From a bacterium (GTDB lineage: Bacteria; UBP15; UBA6099), in contig JAKQBV010000306.1 in assembly GCA_029573925.1 (NCBI GenBank), forward strand, positions 1 to 8,078: a stretch of DNA of 8,078 nt. Direction: 5' to 3'. Below the pieces are notes generated by a model, which was not told where the DNA came from, did no database searches, and saw only the letters and a list, made by a program, of their open reading frames with translations. This document shows positions 1-6,505 of this stretch, in pieces (position 1 is the first letter of the stretch; each line of letters starts with the position of its first letter). The translations under genes were made by a program, and so were the position numbers.

Positions 1-1237
1 CCGCTGATTCCGATAGTATTAGGAAGACGATTATCGCGGCGGGGAGCTTTTGCGAAGACAGCAATGGGCGGGTGGAGAAGACGCGTCTGAACTCGGCGAA
101 TCCCGCGCCGCAGAGCATGAAAGCGAAAGGCGCGACGCACATGACGTATCTGTCCGAATAGGTAATCATGACGACATGCATGGCTGTCTGAAACAGAATG
201 ACGGCGAGGGCTAAAGAAGCCGCTGGCGACCCTCTGGAAGCTCGGACGCCGAGAACAATGAAGGGCAGGGCCAGAAGGCCGATGGTCTGAAATATGCCGG
301 GGATGTAAAGGATGTCGGATTGTTTGCCGAAGAGCGCCATTTTTGCGTTGGCGAGCAGCACGGCGGCGAAGTTGGAAGAGAATGAGCCGGAAGGGGCAGG
401 CCCGCCGCCGTGATACGCCTCGTGGTTGAAAACCACGGCGAACATGCGGGCGTCCTCGAAATGCTCGCGCAGCGTCCCGTCGTAAACTTTGGCCGCGCCG
501 ACTATTTGTTCGTTGTATGTCGGGGAGCCGAACACCATCCAGTTTCGGACAAGGAACGGGAAGACGAGAAGGAAGGCTACGGCGAACATTTTAAAAGACC
601 CCGCCGAGAACAGGCGGTCCCTGCGCCGAATGGCCATCCATATCAGGGCTGCCGGGATGAGCGCGACGCTGTTCGGGCGGAACTGGTATGCGAGGCCCAT
701 GAGAAGTCCGGCGGCGGCGTATCTCTCTTCATACAGGAAGACTGCGAACAGCAGGTAAAAAATCATCTGCCAGACTTCCGGGAGTCCGGGGTCGGCGAGG
801 TAATAGAGGCGCAGGAATGAAGGGAGGAATAGGGAGAGAATGGCGGCATGCCAAGCCGGGTCTTCGCCGAAAAGCCTCCTGCCGGCCCAATAGACGGCCA
901 GAGGGAAGATGAAGATGCCGAGAAGCGACGGCGCGAGGAATGCCCAGTGGGAATCCCCGAAGACGGCTTGGAAGGGGACGACGAAGAAAACATATAGATT
1001 GGCCCTCTGTGAGGCCGGGTGGGGAAGCGGCTGGTCGGGGATGGCGTAAGAGCGAAGCAGGTCTTCGCGAAGTCCTTCGCCGCGAAGAATATTTCGCGCG
1101 ACGCCGGCGTACTCAAAAGAGTCGCCGTCTGAAATCGGCTCGATGGAATGCAGAAGGATGTTGAAGCAGACGAATAGCGCGGAGAGCGCGGCGAGGGTCT
1201 TCCACCTTGAAGCGGAGACGGCGGGCTTGGTTCCCAT
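1..1237 (-). CDS. GT-C / GT39-like membrane glycosyltransferase, 3' end outside the window
   Basis: The minus strand is open from ATG at 1237 through the left edge, giving at least 412 residues. The protein has many hydrophobic segments, approximately at 15-32, 80-93, 98-118, 131-147, 157-169, 174-203, 217-232, 313-332, 340-358 and 364-382. The first loop after helix 1 carries SDGDSFEYAGVARNILRGEG (36-55), the acidic Asp-x-Asp plus Tyr/Ala/Gly-x-Gly pattern of GT-C enzymes (dolichyl-phosphate-mannose or undecaprenyl-phosphate-sugar transferases). FRPNSVALIP (186-195) and VRNWMVFGSP (230-239) also match conserved spots of this superfamily. By family it would transfer a sugar from a polyprenyl-phosphate donor outside the cytoplasmic membrane; donor and acceptor cannot be told. 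The start is fixed by in-frame stops just upstream and by GGAG at 1248-1251, ten bases before the ATG. It is transcribed divergently from the propeller genes. I am sure it is a real gene and fairly sure of the superfamily. Confidence 0.82.
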   Translation of the reverse strand, partial: MGTKPAVSASRWKTLAALSALFVCFNILLHSIEPISDGDSFEYAGVARNILRGEGLREDLLRSYAIPDQPLPHPASQRANLYVFFVVPFQAVFGDSHWAFLAPSLLGIFIFPLAVYWAGRRLFGEDPAWHAAILSLFLPSFLRLYYLADPGLPEVWQMIFYLLFAVFLYEERYAAAGLLMGLAYQFRPNSVALIPAALIWMAIRRRDRLFSAGSFKMFAVAFLLVFPFLVRNWMVFGSPTYNEQIVGAAKVYDGTLREHFEDARMFAVVFNHEAYHGGGPAPSGSFSSNFAAVLLANAKMALFGKQSDILYIPGIFQTIGLLALPFIVLGVRASRGSPAASLALAVILFQTAMHVVMITYSDRYVMCVAPFAFMLCGAGFAEFRRVFSTRPLLSSQKLPAAIIVFLILSESA

Positions 1238-1260
1238 TTCAGCGAAGCTCCATAAAAATC

Positions 1261-1288
1261 ATTATATCAGTCGGAGCGCGGGGGTCAA
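1261..1288 (-). promoter_or_regulatory. Sigma70-like promoter for the glycosyltransferase gene
   Basis: Read on the minus strand, TTGACC (1288-1283) is followed by a 16-bp spacer and a perfect TATAAT (1266-1261). Transcription would start near 1254, leaving a leader of roughly 17 bases that contains the GGAG ribosome site before the ATG at 1237. Both hexamers are at or near consensus and the placement fits the gene, so this is the best promoter in the window. It has not been tested by any measurement here. Confidence 0.62.
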
Positions 1289-1352
1289 CACGGAGGCGGG
1301 AGCGCGCGGTTTCCGCAAACGCGGCCTCGATCGCCGCAGACAGTAGTCGTGA

Positions 1353-1381
1353 TTGAAAAAAGATTTGGGCGGCGGTATCAT
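1353..1381 (+). promoter_or_regulatory. Sigma70-like promoter for the propeller gene pair
   Basis: TTGAAA (1353-1358), a 17-bp spacer and TATCAT (1376-1381) stand 26 bases before the ATG at 1408. AGGAAG (1395-1400), seven bases before that ATG, serves as ribosome site. The same TATCAT -10 recurs in the promoter at 4824-4853. A small dyad, GCGGC-N7-GCCGC (1321-1337), lies just upstream of the -35 and could be an operator, but a 5-bp arm is weak evidence. The rest of the 170-bp divergent gap (1238-1407) shows nothing else I can support. Confidence 0.5.
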
Positions 1382-1407
1382 TTCAGTCAGCGACAGGAAG
1401 CCGTCTG

Positions 1408-2643
1408 ATGACAAAGATAATTGTGGGGATAATATACCTAGCGGCGCTGGCTGCGGCGCTTTATTTTGCGGCGGGCGCGCTAGGGGCGATTGCAGGGAGG
1501 GCCGGGGCGGCGCGCGGACGTCTTCTCAGAACCGCCGCCGCGCTCAAAAGAATCTCCCTGCTCGCCGTCAGGTTCGCGGTGTTCGTCTTCAAGGCGGCGG
1601 ACTTGAAGCGCGTTTCTCAATCCGAAAAGAGCAGCGTTTTTTTCAAGACGGGGCGGTTTCTCGTTCTTGCAGCAGCGAGGGGAATTCTGTTGGTTCCTGT
1701 CGTGCTGTATTCGCATTTTCCGTCGCCTCTGCCCGGTTTGGCGGCGCTTTCCAAACCGCTGGCGATATTCTTAGGAATTTTCTATATCATTGTTTTTATC
1801 ATCTGCTCAATTGTGGACGCTTTTTCGAGCCGAAAAGGAGCGGGAGCGGTCATCTTGTTCGGAGTGTTCTACGCGATATGCGCGCACACTCTGGCGTTGT
1901 GGCAGCCGATGTTTTATGTGGCATGGATGATGTTTAAGTGGTTTTTTCCGGCGCTCGCGGTGGTTGTAATCGCGTCGGTATTCTGGGCCGCGAAGACGGG
2001 TCGGCCGGTCTTCAGCGTGGCGGCGCAGGCGGCGGTTATTCCATCGTGCGCGGCGTTCGCTGTGGCGGCGTCGATGTTCTCAATGGCGGACAAGCGCTCC
2101 GCCGAACCTGAGCCTTCCTTCGTCCAATACTACGTCAATTTTCACGACGAAAGCGCGCAACTCATACCCGCGAAGAAGATAAAGAAGGCGCTGGGAGGCA
2201 AACGCGTCTGGCAACTCCGGGAGAGATATCGCGCGGCGGTCGAGTCCGGCGGCAGGGTTTACATCGGAGCGAGCAACGAGATTTCATTTTCTTACGATTT
2301 TGAAACTAGGGAGATAGTCCCGATAGGCTGCGGTTTTTTTTCGTTTCACGAGGACGCGGCGACGGGGAGGTTGTTCTTCGCTTGCCCGCAGGACAGGGCG
2401 ATGCTGGTTTTCGACAGGGAGTCAATGACGCAGATAAAGGAGTATCGTTACGGCAGGTTCGGCGGCCCGTACTGGATTGAAGCGGACGAGGAGTCGCGAA
2501 CGCTTTTCGCGGGTTTCGGGGAGACCACTCACAATCGGGCGATAGTTTACTCGCTCGACGGCTTGGAGGCGAAGAAACTGGAGCCGATGCGGGAGGGATA
2601 TGGCGGCTCGATTGTGGAGACAACGATTTCCCGGATGGCGTAG
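1408..2643 (+). CDS. Multi-pass membrane protein with the start of a beta-propeller domain; 5' part of a frameshifted gene
   Basis: 411 residues starting at ATG 1408 with AGGAAG seven bases upstream. Hydrophobic helices lie near 4-28, 84-103, 113-137, 145-164, 168-193 and 202-225, with Lys/Arg-rich segments between them at 31-82. From about 230 the protein turns soluble and shows beta-strand repeats typical of propeller blades, for example RVYIGASNE (283-291), GRLFFACPQ (320-328) and IVYSLDGLEAKK (379-390). The reading frame ends at TAG 2641-2643, in the middle of a blade. The next frame continues the same domain (2643-3113), and the intact neighbour at 3110-4813 aligns across the break, so this is most likely the front part of a 568-residue protein. 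I do not recognise a characterised family for the membrane part. Whether the propeller lies inside or outside the membrane is unclear, because the helix count is uncertain. Function is unknown; no catalytic motif is visible. Confidence 0.8.
   Translation: MTKIIVGIIYLAALAAALYFAAGALGAIAGRAGAARGRLLRTAAALKRISLLAVRFAVFVFKAADLKRVSQSEKSSVFFKTGRFLVLAAARGILLVPVVLYSHFPSPLPGLAALSKPLAIFLGIFYIIVFIICSIVDAFSSRKGAGAVILFGVFYAICAHTLALWQPMFYVAWMMFKWFFPALAVVVIASVFWAAKTGRPVFSVAAQAAVIPSCAAFAVAASMFSMADKRSAEPEPSFVQYYVNFHDESAQLIPAKKIKKALGGKRVWQLRERYRAAVESGGRVYIGASNEISFSYDFETREIVPIGCGFFSFHEDAATGRLFFACPQDRAMLVFDRESMTQIKEYRYGRFGGPYWIEADEESRTLFAGFGETTHNRAIVYSLDGLEAKKLEPMREGYGGSIVETTISRMA
2616..2642 (+). other. Probable frameshift site (one base missing) within the first propeller gene
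   Basis: Up to about 2616 the first frame gives sensible propeller sequence (REGYGGSIVE), matching RNGFGWIYSIE in the downstream paralogue. From about 2619 the frame one base back reads DNDFPDGVVYFIYMFNG and runs without a stop into the following open frame. That stretch sits where the paralogue has RGEGPGAFYASNWFF. Adding one base here, for instance a second G after GGAG near 2619, restores a single 568-codon protein. No classic X-XXY-YYZ slippery heptamer lies in the right frame, which argues against programmed -1 frameshifting. The cause may be a mutation or a read/assembly error. Confidence 0.7.
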
Positions 2644-3113
2644 TGTATTTCATTTACATGTTCAACGGCATTTATATCGGAGCTTATGACATCCGGAGCG
2701 AAAGGTTGTTGCGGACGCGCGATATATCGGTCTATCCGTTGGGGATTTGTATCGGCTCTGAAGGAAAAACTGTTTTCATAACCGCTCCGTATACGAGCCT
2801 GAACGGCGGGGAAATTATCGAGCTGGACCCGGCGACGCTCGAAGACCGAGCGCGGATGAAGACGCCCGTCGGGGTCAGGGACATAGCGGCAGGCTCGGAC
2901 GGATTTCTATACGCATCGAATTATCTGACAGGCGACATTTACAGGATAAACTGGATGAAACGCGAGATAGCGGACTCCGTGAACGTCGGACGAAAAATAA
3001 AGCGGATGGAATATGACAGCGGACTGAACCTGCTGATGTTCTCGTCGGAGAGGGGATACGCGAGGATTGATTTAGAGAAGTGGCAGAGCGCGAGCGGGGG
3101 CGGGACGAGATGA
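2643..3113 (+). CDS. C-terminal part of the first beta-propeller protein, in the shifted frame
   Basis: The frame opens at GTG 2643, which shares its G with the upstream TAG, and gives 156 residues without any membrane segment. It contains blade-like repeats: VFITAPYTSLNGGEIIELDP, then GFLYASNYLTGDIYRI, then LNLLMFSSERGYARIDL. The end aligns closely with the end of the downstream paralogue: GVRDI with GVREI, GDIYRI with GDLSVY, and GYARIDL with GVYAADL. There is no good Shine-Dalgarno before the GTG, so independent translation would rely on coupling to the preceding stop. I read it as the tail of the gene starting at 1408, not as a separate gene. Its last four bases overlap the next gene (ATGA at 3110-3113). 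Confidence 0.72.
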   Translation: MYFIYMFNGIYIGAYDIRSERLLRTRDISVYPLGICIGSEGKTVFITAPYTSLNGGEIIELDPATLEDRARMKTPVGVRDIAAGSDGFLYASNYLTGDIYRINWMKREIADSVNVGRKIKRMEYDSGLNLLMFSSERGYARIDLEKWQSASGGGTR

Positions 3114-4813
3114 GGGAGTTTGCGAAACAAGCGGCGGGAGCTGTTGCGGCGCTTGCGCGCGGCGCGGGCAGGCTGTCGTGTAAACTCGTCAGATTCGTTC
3201 TGTCTGAAAGAAACATCTCGCTGGCGATCAAGCTGATTGTAGCGGCGTCTATTGTAGCGCAGCTCGCGCCCGGAGGATTCAATTTCGGGGAAGAGCATGC
3301 GTCTCCGGTTCTGTTCATATTGATTTACACGCTTTCGGCGTTGTCGCTTCTGGCGCTGTTGTGGGCGGGGATTCCGGCGGCGGCGGTCGCTGCGGTAGTC
3401 GCGGCGCTGTCCGCGCTGGCTGGAAAAATACTGAAGAGAAAAACGGGAGCCATTCTGTCGTTAGCGGGACGCGCCGCCTCCATGTTGGCGAAGTTCTACG
3501 CCGGACTGTTTGTTCTCGGAGGGGTTTTCACCGGATTTCTTATCGACCCGGAAAAGACACGGCTCGGAGCTTTGAGTTTTCTCGCGGCCCATCTTGCGGT
3601 CGGAGCGTTTGCGGCAGCCGCAGGCGGCGTGTCGAGGCGCGCGCAAATTTTAAAAGCAGCCGGGGCAGTTGCCATCGGCGCGGGGCTATATGCGGCGCTG
3701 TCGCGGTTTGACGCCGGGATATCGTCTGCGGCGCTTTTTGCCGGGTGCGCGGGATTCATAGCATGGCGCGCGGCGCGGCGGCGCGATTCGCGAAAAATCG
3801 GCGCGGCTTCCATTTTCAAAACTCTTGCGGCATGCTCGTTCCCGGTCTGTGCTCTTATATGCGCTGCGTTTGCGCTGGAGATCATCAACGCCGGAGACGC
3901 GGGCGGGGGCGGTCTGCGCAAGATAAGCGATGCGGGCAGGGTGTACGATGTGAAATACGACGGCGATCTGTCCCGCCTGTATGTGACGTCGAGGGACAAA
4001 CCGAACGCGCGCTACATCGACGCCATCACAGGCGCGGAAGTAGTTTCGCCGCACGACATTCCGGAGCCGCGCAGAATAGCAGTTTTCCCCGAACACGACA
4101 GGGTTCTTATCGGGAGCGTTTACGGCCTTAAATCTCTTTCTCTCGACCTTGCCGGCATGTTCGACGAAAAGATATTCGAGTCTCACACGGTCGATGTCGA
4201 GAAGACCGGGCCAGACACGGCGGTGATAGCGCAGGAGATAATCAACAACATCGTCGTGTACGACCTGAAGAGCGGCAGGCGGAGACACGTGACGCTTCGC
4301 AACGGCTTCGGGTGGATATATTCCATCGAGCGCGGAGAAGGGCCGGGCGCGTTTTACGCGAGCAACTGGTTTTTCTCGCCGTTCTTGCATCGCGCTGACG
4401 GAAAGGATTATGGAAGAATAAAAGCGTCGTTCAACGGGTTCATGAACGTGGGCATGTGCGCGATGCCCGACAGGGGGTTGCTGCTTGTGGCAAGGCCGCT
4501 TCACAGGAGGGTGGACGCGCTAGACGCGCTCACTCTCGAAAGGAAGGGGTGGATTCCGACCGGGTTTGGCGTGCGGGAGATAGAGTGCGACCGGAAAGCG
4601 GGCCTTCTATTCACGCTCGCGCACTTTCAGGGCGACTTGTCGGTTTATGATGTGGATGAGAAGAAGGAGTTGGCGAAGCTGAAAGTGGGGGCCGGAGCGA
4701 GGGCGGTTTCGTACGACGAGGCCGGAAAGATATTGTATGTGGGCACAACCACAGGAGTTTACGCGGCGGACTTGAAAGAAACTCTGGAGCGAAACGGCGA
4801 AGGAGAAGAATGA
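3110..4813 (+). CDS. Multi-pass membrane protein with C-terminal beta-propeller-like domain (intact tandem paralogue)
   Basis: 567 residues from ATG 3110. A longer start at GTG 3080 is open, but it lies inside the upstream gene without a good ribosome site. The ATGA overlap with the preceding stop (3111-3113) favours 3110 and suggests translational coupling. The first 260 residues hold roughly eight hydrophobic segments (about 37-55, 66-84, 86-104, 126-144, 152-171, 181-197, 203-219, 236-259), unusually rich in alanine and glycine. Residues 275-557 form repeated blade-like units, such as RLYVTSRD (289-296), IVVYDLKSG (381-389), GDLSVYDVDEKKELAKLKVG (508-527) and ILYVGTTTGVYAADL (541-555), like the YVTN/YncE-type propellers. 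The C-terminal half aligns with the frameshift-corrected upstream protein, whereas the membrane halves show no obvious match to my eye. The role is unknown; propellers of this class usually act as binding or scaffold modules. No enzyme motif or lipobox is seen. Confidence 0.86.
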   Translation: MREFAKQAAGAVAALARGAGRLSCKLVRFVLSERNISLAIKLIVAASIVAQLAPGGFNFGEEHASPVLFILIYTLSALSLLALLWAGIPAAAVAAVVAALSALAGKILKRKTGAILSLAGRAASMLAKFYAGLFVLGGVFTGFLIDPEKTRLGALSFLAAHLAVGAFAAAAGGVSRRAQILKAAGAVAIGAGLYAALSRFDAGISSAALFAGCAGFIAWRAARRRDSRKIGAASIFKTLAACSFPVCALICAAFALEIINAGDAGGGGLRKISDAGRVYDVKYDGDLSRLYVTSRDKPNARYIDAITGAEVVSPHDIPEPRRIAVFPEHDRVLIGSVYGLKSLSLDLAGMFDEKIFESHTVDVEKTGPDTAVIAQEIINNIVVYDLKSGRRRHVTLRNGFGWIYSIERGEGPGAFYASNWFFSPFLHRADGKDYGRIKASFNGFMNVGMCAMPDRGLLLVARPLHRRVDALDALTLERKGWIPTGFGVREIECDRKAGLLFTLAHFQGDLSVYDVDEKKELAKLKVGAGARAVSYDEAGKILYVGTTTGVYAADLKETLERNGEGEE

Positions 4814-4842
4814 CCGCGCAGCTTTGACTTTTTGGAGCGGTC
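4812..4842 (+). repeat. Inverted repeat GACCGC-N19-GCGGTC across the redox-operon -35 element
   Basis: The arms GACCGC (4812-4817) and GCGGTC (4837-4842) are perfect 6-bp inverted copies. The dyad centre at 4827 falls inside the proposed -35 hexamer TTGACT. The first arm begins at the last bases of the propeller gene's stop codon. No T-run follows the second arm, so it does not look like an intrinsic terminator; a repressor operator is possible. A 6-bp match with a long loop can arise by chance. Confidence 0.3.
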
Positions 4843-4853
4843 GCGGATATCAT
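4824..4853 (+). promoter_or_regulatory. Sigma70-like promoter for the two-gene redox operon
   Basis: TTGACT (4824-4829), an 18-bp spacer and TATCAT (4848-4853) lie in the 77-bp gap between the second propeller gene and the flavoenzyme gene. Transcription would begin near 4860 and give a leader of about 30 bases with a strong Shine-Dalgarno. The -10 is identical to that of the promoter at 1353-1381. It would let the redox genes be expressed separately from the propeller genes, although read-through from upstream is possible since no terminator is evident. Confidence 0.48.
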
Positions 4854-4875
4854 AGCGGTGTTGAAAGCGAAATTC

Positions 4876-4883
4876 GGAGGTGA
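4876..4883 (+). promoter_or_regulatory. Near-consensus Shine-Dalgarno (GGAGGTGA) that sets the flavoenzyme start
   Basis: GGAGGTGA ends seven bases before ATG 4891, the ideal spacing. The frame is open further up to GTG 4858 and TTG 4861, but those codons would lie before this site and have no ribosome site of their own. The start at 4891 is therefore preferred. Confidence 0.8.
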
Positions 4884-4890
4884 CGGCGAA

Positions 4891-6501
4891 ATGGCGGACG
4901 GAAAGAAAGCCAAAATTGGCGGCGCGTGCGATGTTGTGGTGATCGGAGCCGGAAACGGCGGGCTGGCGGCGGCGCTGGCGCTGGCGGTGCGCGGGGCGAA
5001 ACCCCTCGTGCTCGAACAGCACAACGCGCCCGGCGGTTTCGCCACCAGTTTCGTCAGGGGCCGGTTTGAGTTCGAGGCGGCCCTTCACGAGTTGTCCAGC
5101 ATCGGCCCTGAAAACAACAAGGGCGGCGTGCGGCGTTTCCTCGAAGACGAGGGCGGGGTTGAAATCGACTGGGTTCCTATCCCGGAGGCGTACAGGGTCA
5201 TCCTGACGGACAGCGGGATGGACGCGCGGCTTCCGTTCGGCGAGGCCCCTTTCATAGACGCGATAGAAGAGAAAGTCCCCGGCAGCAGAGAGCCGTTGAC
5301 GCGCTATTTCGCGCTGTGCCGCGAGGTTAGCGGCGCGCTCGGCCTGCTGGCCAAAACTGCGGCCAACCCCAGCCCGAAACGCATAATTAAAGACCTCAAG
5401 AAGTTCGTGTCGGAGTCAGCCGACCCCTTCGAGGACGCGCGGCGCAACGCTTCCAACGTCGTGACGTTCCTCCGCACTCTGCCGAAGACCGTCGACGAAG
5501 TGACCCTCAAAATGGGAATACCCCCCAAGGCCGTCGATTTGCTGTATCCGTACTGGTGCTACTTAGGCATCCCGATGAGCCGGATGAACTTCACCATCTG
5601 GGCGGCGATGCTGGTCGACTATATCGACTACGGGGCATGGATACCGAGGCTGCGCTCTCAGGAAATGTCTTACGCGATAGAGGCGCGCGTCAGGGAACTT
5701 GGCGGAAGGGTGGAGTACAACACTCGCGTGGATCGCGTTCTGGTGGAGCGGGGCAGGGTGAAAGGCGTGGTCACGGCTTCCGGCGAGACCATCAAAACGT
5801 CGGCGGTGATAGCCAACACGTCTCCGACGCAGCTTTACGGCTCGCTGGTTAGCCCGGCCTCCGAGGCTCCCGCAGCCGCGTTGCGCAACGTCAATTCCCG
5901 CAAGCTGGGCGGGGCCGGGTTCGTCGTCTACCTCGGACTCGACGCTTCCCCGGTTGAGTTGGGCGTGAACGACTACGGCTATTTCATTTCCAAGACGATG
6001 GACACGGATGCGGTGTACGGGTCCATGGAAAAGCTCGACCTTGTGGACATGCAGGCTACTATCTGCCTCAACAACGCCATACCCGACTGCTCGCCTCCGG
6101 GCACGACGATAATCTCGATGACGACACTCTACAAGCCGGGGGTGTGGGACGCGGTCAAGCCGAAAGAGTACGCCGCGCTTAAGAACAGGTTGGCGGACGC
6201 GATGATAACGCAGTTCGACGACGCGCTCGGAACAGACATCCGCTCTCGGGTGGAAGAGATAGAGGTGGCGACTCCGGCGACGTTCGCGCGGTACGCCCGC
6301 TCCTTCAACGGCGGGATTTACGGGTATGAGCTTGACCCGTGGGACTCGATAATCCCGCGAATACTGTCCGAAAAAGATGAATCATACATCAAGGGGCTGG
6401 AGGTCGCGGGAGGATTCGCGACGATGGGGCACGGGTTCAGCAGCTCGCTGATATCCGGGCGGTCCGCCGCCCTGAAAACTCTCGCTGGACTGGGAGGATG
6501 A
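4891..6501 (+). CDS. Phytoene desaturase / carotenoid isomerase / retinol saturase-like FAD-dependent oxidoreductase
   Basis: 536 residues. The N-terminus has the dinucleotide-binding fold VVVIGAGNGGLAAALALAVR (15-34) followed by LVLEQHNAPGGFATSF (39-54), the FAD signature of the CrtI/CrtISO/RetSat group (COG1233 type). FEFEAALHEL (59-68) corresponds to the segment after the FAD motif. A second FAD-contacting region lies at 272-310 (VEYNTRVDRVLVERGRVKGV up to AVIANTSP). The C-terminal FAD motif is VAGGFATMGHGFSSSLISGR (505-524). Length is normal for the family. Where many members have a Pro-x-Gly-Gly motif before this core, the protein reads WIPRLRSQEMS (250-260), so the double Gly is absent. 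Family members desaturate, saturate or isomerise polyenes, usually isoprenoids; the direction and substrate here are unknown. It is co-transcribed with the FNR-ferredoxin protein four bases downstream, which suggests that electrons are supplied from NAD(P)H. No phytoene synthase is in view, so a carotenoid role is not shown. Confidence 0.88.
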   Translation: MADGKKAKIGGACDVVVIGAGNGGLAAALALAVRGAKPLVLEQHNAPGGFATSFVRGRFEFEAALHELSSIGPENNKGGVRRFLEDEGGVEIDWVPIPEAYRVILTDSGMDARLPFGEAPFIDAIEEKVPGSREPLTRYFALCREVSGALGLLAKTAANPSPKRIIKDLKKFVSESADPFEDARRNASNVVTFLRTLPKTVDEVTLKMGIPPKAVDLLYPYWCYLGIPMSRMNFTIWAAMLVDYIDYGAWIPRLRSQEMSYAIEARVRELGGRVEYNTRVDRVLVERGRVKGVVTASGETIKTSAVIANTSPTQLYGSLVSPASEAPAAALRNVNSRKLGGAGFVVYLGLDASPVELGVNDYGYFISKTMDTDAVYGSMEKLDLVDMQATICLNNAIPDCSPPGTTIISMTTLYKPGVWDAVKPKEYAALKNRLADAMITQFDDALGTDIRSRVEEIEVATPATFARYARSFNGGIYGYELDPWDSIIPRILSEKDESYIKGLEVAGGFATMGHGFSSSLISGRSAALKTLAGLGG

Positions 6502-6505
6502 CGCG

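Noticed and set aside
78..91. AAGACGCGTCTGAA, repeated exactly at 7886-7899 and containing the palindrome AGACGCGTCT
   Set aside because: Both copies lie inside unrelated minus-strand coding sequence in different frames; one 14-base repeat in 8 kb of GC-rich sequence is compatible with chance.
410..820. Plus-strand open frame opposite the glycosyltransferase
   Set aside because: The minus strand encodes a continuous multi-helix protein with family motifs through this stretch; the plus-strand product is charged, patternless and lacks a ribosome site.
1124..1133. GCCGTCTGAA, identical to the Neisseria DNA uptake 10-mer
   Set aside because: I noticed only one exact copy, with a near match at 1400-1408, and both lie where coding or leader sequence explains them. 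Uptake sequences would be frequent and often paired as inverted repeats.
2334..2341. Run of eight T in the first propeller gene, considered as the frameshift or a transcript-slippage site
   Set aside because: The same frame gives good propeller sequence on both sides of the run (IGCGFFSFHEDAATGRLFF), so no frame change happens here; the break is some 280 bases further on.
3686..4504. 272-residue open frame on the minus strand inside the second propeller gene
   Set aside because: It is Arg/His/Pro-rich without domain pattern, lacks a ribosome site and lies wholly opposite a convincing gene; long opposite frames are common in GC-rich coding DNA.
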